Shown one piece after another: positions 10,109-19,599 of a DNA stretch of 64,000 bases. Source of the DNA: Chelydra serpentina (lineage: Eukaryota > Chordata > Testudines > Chelydridae); the NCBI GenBank assembly GCA_037349315.1, contig JBAIAC010000018.1, forward strand, positions 6,882,001-6,946,000. Direction: 5' to 3'. A model generated the notes under the pieces. The model searched no databases. It saw only the letters and a program-made list of their open reading frames with translations, and was not told where the DNA came from. The position numbers were made by a program, and so were the translations under genes. The stretch's first letter is position 1. The number at the start of each line of letters is the position of its first letter.

Positions 10109-13100
10109 CTGTAACAATAAAGAAGAGATACAAAATAGTTACACTATACAGCATCCATTAAGCCTCTCTCCAAAGCAGTCAATAATAATGAAAGCGTTTA
10201 TTAAAACTAAACTGATTTCACTTCAGCTTCTCACTCTGCAAGGAAGCAGCATATGAGAGCTAATCACAGCAGCGACCAGCAATTGCCACTGTAATTAAGT
10301 GCCCTCTGGTCTCTTCCTCTTTGAAGCACAGATGGGGGATCAAATAAGAGCAAAATGGGTCAGGAAAGTCCCCAAAACAGGAACAGAGCCAATGCAAGCA
10401 CAGTCTTCCTCTTCTTGGGAGAATGTGTATGTTGGAGAGTCAGAACAATGACTCTACAAGAGAGGATTTCCTCTGGAACAAGCAGAGAGCCCGATGGACA
10501 CACTGGAGTGCCAAACTCAGAGTCCTGCATAACTGAAGGGCATAATTTTGAGACAAGGTGTTGCACAGGTCAACAGAAGGCAAAATCTGGCCTGCAGAAT
10601 CTTTGTTACATCATCCTTATCATCACTAGCAAACGTATTAAGCCCTAATGTGCTAAGCTGTTCAAGACATAAGACAAGTCAGTACCTTCCCTGCAGACCT
10701 TAGCATCTAACAGACAAAAGTGAAGACGAGACACTGTGAAGGCTGGAGGACGGAATAATGTAGAGGCTTTTGTTTTCATGTTTGGGTTCACTTTTTGTGC
10801 GCATTGAGGGAGAAGAAAGATTGTCAACTGTTTGTATTGTGGGGTCATTACCAGTGCATTTTCCAAATAAGTTCACATCCTGTTTAAGGTAATGCATTAT
10901 TAGAACATGCAGGAAAATGAATTGCTTCTAAGAAAGCTCATAGGCATTTTTGAAAATTTTACCAAACTACTATTTTCAAGAGTTTCAAAGATTAGCCCCC
11001 ATTGGGACTTGCAGTTTTGAAAATGTTACTGAAAATACTTTTTTCCAATCAATCATGACACCCTTTTAATCAGATTCCTTGCTGGTGACAAGTTAATATG
11101 CAATTTGGTAATGAATACTGACCTAAGCTTATGTAACTCATTTTTCAAATGAATTATTTTAAGTCTTATTGAAAATATATCACTCTAGTCATAACAGTTT
11201 AGGAAATTACTGATAATGAAAACGTACCGGTATTGGCATTGCTGCTAGCAATGAAACTTACTACCAAAGGTAACCGATTGAACTGGACCACCTTAAAAAC
11301 ATAAAAAGAAAAGTTCCTCAAAACCAAAAATCAATATACTACTTGTCATTAAAACAGTGTGAAATCTGCTCTATTCATTCTCTAATCCTGCAGTCCTTAC
11401 TCATGCAACTGGTCCCATCAATTTAAATTATAAATACGAATAAGGACTGGGCTTTATGTATAGGTTTTAAAGATACAGAGTTCAAAGGTGCTAGCAGAGA
11501 TAGACAGCAATCCCATTTTGAGGCTCACAGATATGTACAGTATGTTACACACTGTGAAATCTAACCAATTGTAAAAGCTGTAGCATAGCGTGTATGTTAT
11601 TTCCTCCCTCTTGTTACGTGATAAAAAAACCAAACTATTCAAGGGAAGGAGATATTATTGCCCAGCTAGTCATGAAGAATTCAGAAATGCTGAACATACA
11701 CCAGTAGTGTCAAAAGAATGTCAAGCCAATGCAGTCAGGATCAGACAGCTACTTTTTTACATTTACTTTCCATCAAACAAAGCTGATTTTAGCAAGTCTA
11801 AACAGTTAATGTGAACAAATGAAAAAAGCCTAATGCCCTTCTGTAAATTCTGCTCATCATTCCACTGTGAACTGAGCAGGAGTGTGAATCTGTTGAAGGG
11901 TGATAGATTTCAGTAGACATGAAAAAAAAAAAAATGAAACAGTTCACAGTTTATAAACTTGATGTCAATTTCCTTGTCCAGACACTATTCCTGAAGCAGG
12001 GTTTAAGGGTTACACAGTTTACAGTGGACAGAAGCCCCAGCTTGTTCAGCAGTATCACTGATCACATGCATATAAATATGAACATTTTGTTTTTCAAGAG
12101 AAATATTTTTAAATGATCAGCACTAAACACAAATTTAGAATGGTAGATAGAGATTTGCAACAGGCACCATTGGCTGGAGAACACAGCGAGCTTCAAGTAC
12201 TGCCCTGAACCAGTAACTCATTATTGATGCTGGAAAACAAAAGCTAACTTCAAAGAATATTGCAAAAATTCAGCATAACCAGCTCTTACATATTTTAGGA
12301 AATAAAATACACATTTAAATATAATCAAACCTCAGTGGAAAGCCAGCATAGAGTAAAAAAAAAAAGTTATGTAGGATTAGCTCTGACCAATAGACCCTTA
12401 CCTGGTACGTGTTGTAGTAACAGATGATACTCTTGTTTTTTGAAAGCCCTAGTTTGCTGCCCTGGTCTGTGGCAAGTGCAAAGGTGGACAAGAAACCAGG
12501 TCTAAGTGCATGCTCTGGAGCATTATCGTTGGCAACTGGAACAAAACATATTTTACATTCCTATATGATATGGGTCAGGCATCCTGCATCTGAGGCAACA
12601 GTAAACTAGATCAGATCTCATACATATCAAACTGCCCCTCCCTGATTCCTACCTTCTCTCAGTAACGAATGCCTATTAATGTGCTTTGGAAGAGGCATGT
12701 AAATGTTTTACTCTTTATATCTTTATCACCACTTCAGCAGACAGCTTTCCTAATGTTCCGAGGATGGCTTATTTTCTATATGCTTGTTTGTTGCGCCATG
12801 ATCTGTGCTGATGCAGTTTTGTTTTTTTGTCTCACTTGCAGTAGCATGCCAGACCCATCGCATTTCACCCATATGCTTATGCCATATATCTGCCTTCAGA
12901 CTCACACATACATGCAACTCCTACTGAGCATCATTACCTGAGATGGGACATAAAAACCATCTGCAGATGCCTGAATCTTTAGATTCTTAACTTGCGTCAC
13001 TGTGCCTGTAGCACTATATGTCTCACACTAGTGCTAGAAAGTGAGGAAAGGATAGCACAACCCCAATGCAAACAAATTCAGAATTAAGTCAACAGTGGTT

Positions 13101-15348
13101 GGGTGCATCTGTTTGTGGGTAGCATTTGGTCCTATCAGTCTTAGGGTAAGAGTTCTGCTAAACCAATCTTAAAGCAGCTTTAAGATATAAACTCATTACA
13201 TGATTCCAACTCTCTTCACTGATGACATGGTAAGGTGCTACAGACGATGGTTTTAAACACGCTGCATGTACCTAGATAGAGGGCTCCCTTTAAGAGATAA
13301 TTTCTCTTGTTAAAGTGTCCCAAATTTGAGCATGTCTGACTTAATGCTTAGATCAACCTCCAATATTTACAGTAAACTAAAAGCCAGACAGGAGGAAGAG
13401 TCCTCTCCCCAATAGGAAGCCAGTTTTTTGTCTTTCATAATAGTCTTTTCCATTATTATACAGTAGATGTACAATCATATGTTATGATTTACCTTTGATA
13501 ACAGGCACACCATCTCTGTCTGACACTAAAATAGCATGAAGACCTTCAACACTAGAGAAAACAAAATAAAACTGTTGTTTTTACCAAGTTTAAATGTTGG
13601 CAGCGAGATTCATTTTTATGCAGCAAACACGTACCAAAGTGAAAACAGAAGTAGCAAGGAGAGATGTGATAGTGCAAGGAGTGCCCACCATTAAACTAGC
13701 TTTCGTTATGTGATCACCCAAGGGACCACAGGCAGACTTCTACTAGAAGTTCAAACAGAGTGGGATTGGAAATTGTGGAGGTCCTTCAGCTTAAGTAAGG
13801 GGACTGCTATTGGGAGTACTCCTGAGTGAAGGTGTCACTGTACTTGCACACAGTCCCAGAGCATGACTATTTAGTGCTGCTAATGATTGACCTAGCCTAG
13901 CTACTTGCAGTTAGCAGGAATAACCAAGTCTTCAAAAAGCCAGTACGAAGTGTTGCTTGAATTCGAGAAGAATTATTCCAGGAACAGGAGCTTTTTTTTA
14001 AACACTACTCCCTTAAAATGAAATGAAGAGTACTGTAATTCTTTTGGAGTGGACAATTGGAAAGGTTGGAGTTATTTCCACCTGAACAGACTTAACTCAT
14101 TCAGAAATAACTGTACTAATTTTCAAGATAAGTGTCTCTTTAATATTAAGCCGGGTTACCAAAAGATAGGTTTTTGTAGCCAAATAAATATTATTCAGAG
14201 TATAGGAACCTGCAATGTAAAACTGAATAGATTCTTTTAAAAAAGCGTTCAGACAGTATGGACAGTCTGTTGGATTACTTTCACTAAAATCCAGGTAAAT
14301 ATTAACATACATTAACTGAGAAGCAGAACAGAATGCAAAGTGAATACTTTACTGTAGCATGATAGCGAGGTTACCTTGGTAATTTTTTGTACAGAAATCT
14401 TTTCAGGTCCTATAAAGAAAAATAAGAGTATGAAATATGCTTTATTTTTTAAAATAATCATGTACGAAACTTTCACAATTTTATCACAGTAGAAACCATT
14501 CATGTCATTTAAAAAATCCCTTTTCCATTCTGCCACAAAACACTTCTTTTAAATTGCATTGCATTCTTTTAAATTGAATTAAATTCCAACTGCATTGGAG
14601 TATTTTGAATTATAACTCTGACCCAAAAATCCCCCTCTTCAGTGCTTGTAGATAAAAATTGTCTGAGTTCCAGTATAGTACTTGTATTACTTATTCCTTT
14701 CATTCTGTTAATCATTTCAGTGGTTCTGAAAATGTACATACAGGTATTTGTTAACTAACCAAAATGCATCCAATACATTTAGTGAAGTGGCAGCAGGCAT
14801 ATGGTTGTCTCTCTCTGTCCTCCCAAAGTGTTTTAAATATAATGTTTCATGTTAGCACACTAAATACATAGCGCTTGAACATTTTAACATAATCGCTGCT
14901 ACAAATGCATATCCCAGACACACATGAACTTTGTTTTAGTGTCTTCCAAATATCATCATGTTACAAGTTACTGAACAAAGAGCAGATTCTCCCTCCTTTT
15001 GCATAATCATGTCATTCTCAATCAATCAAGGCCTGTTCTCCTTTCAAAGTATTTATAGTCTTCTACAGCCTTAGTCCTGCAAACACTTTTGCTTATGCAT
15101 AACTTTACTGACATCAGTAGTCCCACTGAACTGAATGGGGCTTCATAACAGTGTGTTCATATGGATCAGTTGACAGGATTGGGGCTGTAAAGTAAGCTTT
15201 TTTGGACAGTTTCTTCCTGTCTGGTAGCTTTCACAAATAGGGAAACAAAACACCCCAAAAACAAACAAACAAAACCATGTACAGTAATAACAAAGACAAA
15301 ATATTTTCAAACAGAAATGTGTATTTTCAAAATACTTACGTCAGCCAT
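10035..15348 (-). CDS. LAMTOR3: LAMTOR3 (late endosomal/lysosomal adaptor, MAPK and MTOR activator 3; MP1), complete coding region
   Basis: Six coding exons on the minus strand (15348-15340, 14409-14375, 13551-13493, 12535-12402, 11291-11228, 10108-10035) sum to 375 bp, 124 residues, the length of the vertebrate protein. Seen: start MADDLKRFLYKKLPS, then VEGLHAILVSDRDGVPVIK and VANDNAPEHALRPGF. Next come TFALATDQGSKLGLSKNKS, VVQFNRLPLVVSFIA and the end EELRQVVEVS. Known: a roadblock/LC7-fold protein that pairs with LAMTOR2 inside the Ragulator complex. There it anchors Rag GTPases and mTORC1 to lysosomes and scaffolds MEK1-ERK. Small changes against my recollection of human are Leu in HAILVS and Asn in SSNANT. 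The gene converges with DAPP1 and follows DNAJB14 in the same direction. A non-coding first exon probably lies in the CpG island near 17.7 kb. Confidence 0.98.
11228..11291 (-). CDS. LAMTOR3: LAMTOR3 coding exon 5 (VVQFNRLPLVVSFIASSNANT)
   Basis: Acceptor gtttttaag and donor GTACGT bound 64 bp: 21 codons plus one base of a Gly codon. Confidence 0.96.
12402..12535 (-). CDS. LAMTOR3: LAMTOR3 coding exon 4 (VANDNAPEHALRPGF...CYYNTYQ)
   Basis: Acceptor ttttgttccag and donor GTAAGG bound 134 bp. It forms the central strands of the roadblock fold and ends in the codon for Gln. Confidence 0.97.
13493..13551 (-). CDS. LAMTOR3: LAMTOR3 coding exon 3 (VEGLHAILVSDRDGVPVIK)
   Basis: Acceptor ttttctctag and donor GTAAAT. 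It is 59 bp with split Ser and Val codons at its ends. Confidence 0.96.
14375..14409 (-). CDS. LAMTOR3: LAMTOR3 coding exon 2 (DLKRFLYKKLP)
   Basis: Thirty-five bp between acceptor tttctttatag and donor GTAACC. It encodes 11 codons plus two bases of a Ser codon. Confidence 0.95.
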
Positions 15349-15398
15349 GTTTAGAAACTTTTTGAAAAAAAAAAAAATCAGATGTACTGTCAAAGTTC
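15340..15398 (-). CDS. LAMTOR3: LAMTOR3 exon 2: end of 5' UTR and start codon (Met-Ala-Asp; coding 15340-15348)
   Basis: On the minus strand the acceptor ttatttttcag precedes 15398. The ATG is at 15348-15346 and the exon ends ATG GCT GAC before donor GTAAGT. Only nine bases are coding. The A-run in the leader (around 15362-15377) is part of the 5' UTR. Confidence 0.9.
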
Positions 15399-15756
15399 CT
15401 GAAAAATAAGAGTCAACATTAGTCACGCACATAAGTTTTTATGACCTCCCTCTCTCTCTTTTTTTGCTTACTCACACAAAATTAAGAAGGAGGGAGAAGC
15501 GTCCCTATTAATTTCCAGCATCCCATGGCGCTCCTTCTGGTGCCAATGTGACGAGAATAATGCTCATGCTTCCCTGCCCAACAGAGTGAATTACTGGCAT
15601 TAAACTGCTCTTAAAAGAAACTGACTTACCACAAGCTACACACAAGCCCTTCCCCAGAGGGCCTTCCCCCACAAGCAGCCTTGTTGCAACTGTCCCACCC
15701 ATCTCAGGAGGAAACATGGGTCAAAATCTGCATAAACTAGGTAGAGGGAGTCTCAG

Positions 15757-15994
15757 GGCAGATGTTCACTTAAAAAGCTACAGCTGCCCTGGTGTAGTGC
15801 TTCTCCTGTCGATATAGTTCATCCACTTCCCCGAGATGTGGTAGCTATGTTGACAGGAGAAGCTCTTAACAGAGCACTATCTACGCTGGGGGTTAGGTTG
15901 GTATAACTGCATCGCTCAGCAATGTGGATTTTTCACACCCATGAGTAACGTAGTTATACCAATGTACGTTTGTAGTGTAGACCTGTCCTCGGTG
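15757..15994. mobile_element. PIF/Harbinger-type MITE, decayed, in LAMTOR3 intron 1
   Basis: The left end GGGCAGATGTTCACTT and right end 'gtagtgtagacctgtcc' are imperfect inverted repeats. The interior has the motif set 'ttctcctgtcgatatag...tgacaggagaag' and 'gtggatttttcacacccatgagtaacgta', shared with the element at 61840-62106. Confidence 0.65.
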
Positions 15995-16564
15995 ATGGGG
16001 CGCTAAAGAGAGGAATGAGTGTAAGGAGAAGGTAGGTACACATTTTATTCCTGAATACTCTCCACGATAAAACTGCCTGACAACGAGTCTGCCAGCAAGT
16101 TTGTATATTTCAATGGGACAACACCAGGCAGCTGTTAGTCTAGATATTTTCTGAGCACTACCCCTTCCCAGCCTCTGCTATAATCACTGAACCACATCAG
16201 ACAGACTGGAGTATAAGGATGAGTCAGTCAGCTTTAACTCAATCCAGATAAAAGAGAAGTAATACTAGCACAGCAGGGGAAGTAACTGAAAGCACTGTCT
16301 ATGCCTTGCATTGAGTTCTCCCAGTGGTTCGTTATCAGAGCTTGCCATCTGGAATCTGCATTTGTTTCTGGATGTTCAGACAGCAGGAGTGTCAGTGTTG
16401 CAAACTGTGCCCACTGACTCTTCAGTTGGCTAGGTACACTGACTGTCTTCATGACCAAAGGAACAGTCATCTGTGTCTTTGTCACCTTCCCACTGAAAAC
16501 ACCCTCCGCATGGACTACTTCCAAAGGCAGTTTCAACTAGCATAGACTGCTGTCAGCATTAGAG

Positions 16565-17066
16565 GCAAGACACGGGTGGTACAGTTACCCGTTATCCCAG
16601 TCTACTCTGCACTGGTGAGGCCTCCGCTGGAGTACTGGGTCCAGTTTTGTGTAAATGTTTCCACATTTTAGGAAATATGCGAACAAAATGGAGAGAGTCC
16701 AAAGAAGAGCAACAAAAATGACAGATGGGTTAAAAAACCTGATATATGAGGAAAGGTTCAAAACACTGGGGATGTTTAGCCTGAAGAAGAGACTGAAGGG
16801 GGGAGCTAACAGTCATCACATATGTAAAAGGTTGTTAGAAGGAGAGGGAGCAATTGTTCTCTGTGTCTATTAAGAGTAGGATAAGAAGTAATGGGCCTAA
16901 TCTGCAGCAAGTGAGATACTTTTTCCTAGTTAAATACTAGGAAAAGCTTCCAAGCGATAAGGATGGCTGAGAACTGGGCCAGCTTTCCAAGGGAGGCTGT
17001 GGGACCCCCCCCGGGCAGGTTTTTAGAACAGGTTGGACAGACCCCTGTCCTGGCTAGTCTAGGTTC
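16565..17066 (+). mobile_element. CR1-type LINE 3' fragment
   Basis: Broken + strand frames read YSALVRPPLEYWVQF, then KMERVQRRATKMTDGL and YEERFKTLGMFSLKKRLKGG. After these come 'aagggaggctgtggga' and 'aacaggttggacagac', the usual end of this LINE's ORF2. The long open frame starting at 16963 begins inside it and is not a gene. Confidence 0.85.
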
Positions 17067-18250
17067 GCTCGCTCGCTCACGCAGGGGCGGGGGGAGAGCG
17101 GACGTCGCTCAAGTCCTGCCTTTCCCTAACTCCAGGGGGGACGCCCGCCAGCCGGCAGGGGAGCAGATTGCACCTGCTCCTAAGGCCGGTCCAGGGGCGG
17201 GGCTGGCTACCCGAGAACCCGGCCCCGCCTTGGGCTGTGCCCTGGCACCGGGCAGGACACAGGGCTCCGGCGGCGGCCACGGGGCAGCGCACGGCCAGGC
17301 TGGGGCTGCTCCCTGGCCCGAGGGGGCTGGAACCAGCGGGGCGGCCGCACCCCCTGACTTGAAGCGGGTTCGCACCATGGCCAGGGTTCACTGTTTGGCT
17401 CTCAGCGCCCCCCCAACCGTCCCGTCAGCCCCGCCAAGGAGCCGGGGGAGCGCCCAGTCCCCCCAGCTCCTGGACGGAGGGTTGCGGGGGGGGGGGGGGG
17501 AAGCCGGGGGGCGGTCGCGGGACCCCTCCCGCGGGACTCCGCCGCAGCACGGGGCGGGGGCGGGGGGGGATGGTCGGGTCAATAGAGTAGGCCCTGTAAT
17601 AACAATGACCACGACACACTACCTCTGCTGGGGGGTCCGCCCATCCCCCCTTACCCCAGGCTCCAACAGGCCGCCCGCCGCTTCCGGAATTCCTCACAAA
17701 AATACCCCAGATGACAGCGGCCGCTTCCCCTTTAGCCCTCGATCACATGATTCCCCACCCAGGAAGCGCTCGCTGCCGGGCCCCGCCCCGCGCCTTCCTC
17801 ACTTCCGGTGTAGCGTCAGATCAGTCTCCCTGGTAACTAATGAGCATGCCCACCCGTCTGCGGCTGCGCTAGTGGGAGCGGGACGGGACAAGCGAAGGGC
17901 GAAGCCGCGGCGGTGTCTCTGCCTCCTTCCGCCCCAAGGCAATGCTGCGGAGGAGGTCATGTGACTGCAGTGGCGTAGGGACCGTGCTGACAAGAGGGGC
18001 TCGCGGTCGCGCGCCTCATTGCAGTGCACGTGCTTTAGGGGCGCCTGCCCAGGGGCACAGAGGCCGTGGGGTGGGGTGGGCTGAGCCCCAGCACTAATTC
18101 TCAGGGGGACACAAGAAGCTGCTTCTCCAAAGTAGCAACTGTGGTTACACTGAGCATGCGCAGTAACCGTCGCTGTTGCCACTGCCCTCTCTCTGCCCTT
18201 ACTTCTACTTACAATTTGCTGCCTCCTCTTTGGAGGGGTTTAAAAGGATC
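17041..18250 (-). promoter_or_regulatory. LAMTOR3: CpG island with the LAMTOR3 promoter
   Basis: This is the only CpG-dense, GC-rich block upstream of LAMTOR3. On the minus strand a consensus ETS site ACCGGAAGTG lies at 17809-17800, followed by a GC box (gggcggggcc). NRF1-like GCATGCGCA is at 18154-18162. E-boxes lie at 17743-17750 (TCACATGA), 17956-17965 (GTCATGTGAC) and 18027-18032 (CACGTG). No TATA box is seen, as expected for a housekeeping promoter. The transcription start is inferred to lie left of the ETS site. Confidence 0.75.
17655..17790 (-). other. LAMTOR3: Candidate LAMTOR3 non-coding exon 1 (right edge approximate)
   Basis: The coding exon at 15340-15398 has a clear 3' splice acceptor ahead of its 5' UTR, so an upstream exon must exist. 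The best donor downstream of the ETS/GC-box cluster is CCTGGG|GTAAGG, ending the exon at 17655. The start is not fixed by the sequence. Confidence 0.4.
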
Positions 18251-18291
18251 AAGGGGGACACATTGCGGGGGGGGGGCTGTCAGGGTTTGAG

Positions 18292-18520
18292 CATACACAT
18301 GCAATAAATGAATTTTGGGGGCACTCTGCTATCACTGGGGGGGGAGGGCATGCCCATGCTCCATACACATGCAATAAATGAATTTTGGGGGCACTCTGCT
18401 ATCACTGGGGGGGGGGGCATGTCCGTCCTCCATACACATGCAATAAATGAATTTTGGGGGCACTCTATCACTGGGGGGGGGCATGTCCATGCTCCATACA
18501 CATGCAATAAATGAATTTTG
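18292..18520. repeat. Minisatellite, about 3.4 copies of a 64-70 bp unit
   Basis: Unit starts ('catacacatgcaataaatga') are at 18292, 18362, 18431 and 18495, giving units of 70, 69 and 64 bp and a 26-bp partial copy. Units differ mainly in the length of a G-run and a 3-bp gap in 'actctgctatcac'. Each copy holds AATAAA on the + strand. Confidence 0.93.
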
Positions 18521-18929
18521 CACACATTAGCAAGGAGGGAGTAAATTCTGATTGTTTCCGACCACAAAACCCCACCCATCCAAATTCACAACCCTTGGAC
18601 CAAGTGGGCAGCAAGTCCTCAGCAGTAGCCAAAATGGTCGCGTTTAAGTGACGTAAACTGCAACTAGCAGCAGAAATGGAGAGTTTCGTATTGTGTCGCT
18701 GCACCGCTGGCTCTGGCTTGGCAGGAATCCTGCGAAGGTCCCTGGGCCGCCGTGAATTGCCTGATAACAAACCATTGTTCGGGGCGTGGTTCTCAGTGCG
18801 CCCCCCACCCCCACCCCGTGTAACACTTAGTAACCCTGAAACTCTCACGGGGTTAAAGACCCGAAGGCACAATGCAATTAATGGCCAGTCCTTCTCATAG
18901 CGACACCGGAGTTGTGCCGCAAGATTTAG

Positions 18930-19432
18930 CAAAAGCGACGAGGAGTCATTGTGGCACTGTAGAGACTTACCAAATGTATTTAGTTATTAGTGCACTGTTT
19001 CCCAAACTTCGGACGCCACTTGTTCAGGGAAAGCCCCTGGCGCGTCCGGTCGGTTTGTTTACCTGCTGTGTCTGCAGGTTCAGCGGATCGCGGCTCCCAC
19101 TGGCCGCGGTTTGCTGTGTCCGGCCAATGGGGGCTGCAGGAAGCGGTGCCCGGCCAACGGGGGCTGCGGGACGCAGCGCAGGCCGAGGGACGTACTGGCT
19201 GCCGCTTCTCGCTGCCCCCATTGGCCGGGCACAGTGAACCACGACCAGTGGGAGCCGCGATCGGCCAAACCAGCAGACGCGGCAGGTAAACAAACCGGCC
19301 AGGCGCACCAGTAGCTTTCCCTGAATAAACGACGGCCCAAGTTTGGGAAACACTGTATTAGTCTCTAAGGTGCCACAAGGATTCCTAGTTTTTGCTGATA
19401 CAGACAAATACGGCTACCCCTCTTGAAAGATT
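18930..19432. mobile_element. Fold-back SINE-like repeat split by a hAT insertion
   Basis: Left arm: 'gcgacgaggagtcattgtgg' through 'gagacttaccaaatgtattt' (to 18992). Right arm resumes at 19356 with 'tattagtctctaaggtgcc', then 'acaaggattcctagtttttg' and the tail 'acagacaaatacggctaccc'. The arms are inverted relative to each other, as in the copies at 24798-25046 and 44322-44824. Confidence 0.75.
18993..19355. mobile_element. hAT-type MITE, 363 bp, inserted in the fold-back repeat
   Basis: Ends are CACTGTTTCCCAAACTT and AAGTTTGGGAAACACTG. Flanking 8-mers tattagtg (18985-18992) and tattagtc (19356-19363) match at 7 of 8. The interior is a large palindrome: 'ggtttgtttacctgc' and 'gcaggtaaacaaacc' are at its two ends. 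Confidence 0.9.
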
Positions 19433-19459
19433 CAGCAGTTACTTCTGTTTGTAATACTA

Positions 19460-19590
19460 GGGAGACAAACTGGGTGAGGTAATACCTTTTATTGCACTAA
19501 CGGCTGTTGGTGGAAGAGACAAGCTTATCTGACCCACCTTGTATCTCTGATATCTTGGGGCCACCAGGGCTACCACGCCGCTGCAAACAA
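19460..19590 (+). repeat. Fold-back repeat of the 'gtgaggtaatacctttatt' family
   Basis: Starts with 'gagacaaactgggtgaggta', contains 'ctgttggtggaagagacaag', and ends 'cttgtatctctgatatcttg...ggctaccacgccgctgcaaa'. A second member is at 51622-51810. Confidence 0.65.
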
Positions 19591-19599
19591 CAGTGTAAT

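Larger units (their letters stand above)
10109..15339 (-). other. LAMTOR3 introns between coding exons; no other gene seen
   Basis: Intron stretches 10109-11227, 11292-12401, 12536-13492, 13552-14374 and 14410-15339 are AT-rich. They show no recognisable transposon with intact ends, RNA gene or unrelated coding sequence. Short open frames on both strands lack homology I can recognise. Confidence 0.5.

Noticed and set aside
10355..10648. A 97-codon open frame in LAMTOR3 intron DNA
   Set aside because: No recognisable domain, a comparable antisense frame at the same place, no promoter or splice context.
16963..17964. A 333-codon open frame on the + strand
   Set aside because: It begins inside a decayed CR1 3' end and runs through the GC-rich LAMTOR3 CpG island. 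Composition is Pro/Gly/Ala/Arg-rich with no domain, and overlapping frames are open too.
18292..18520. CRISPR-like array
   Set aside because: This is eukaryotic DNA. The units are full tandem copies without unique spacers between short repeats.
18280..18579. Repeated peptides (FIYCMCM-like) read from the minus strand of the minisatellite
   Set aside because: The frame is open only because the unit is repeated. Unit lengths that are not multiples of three shift the frame between copies.
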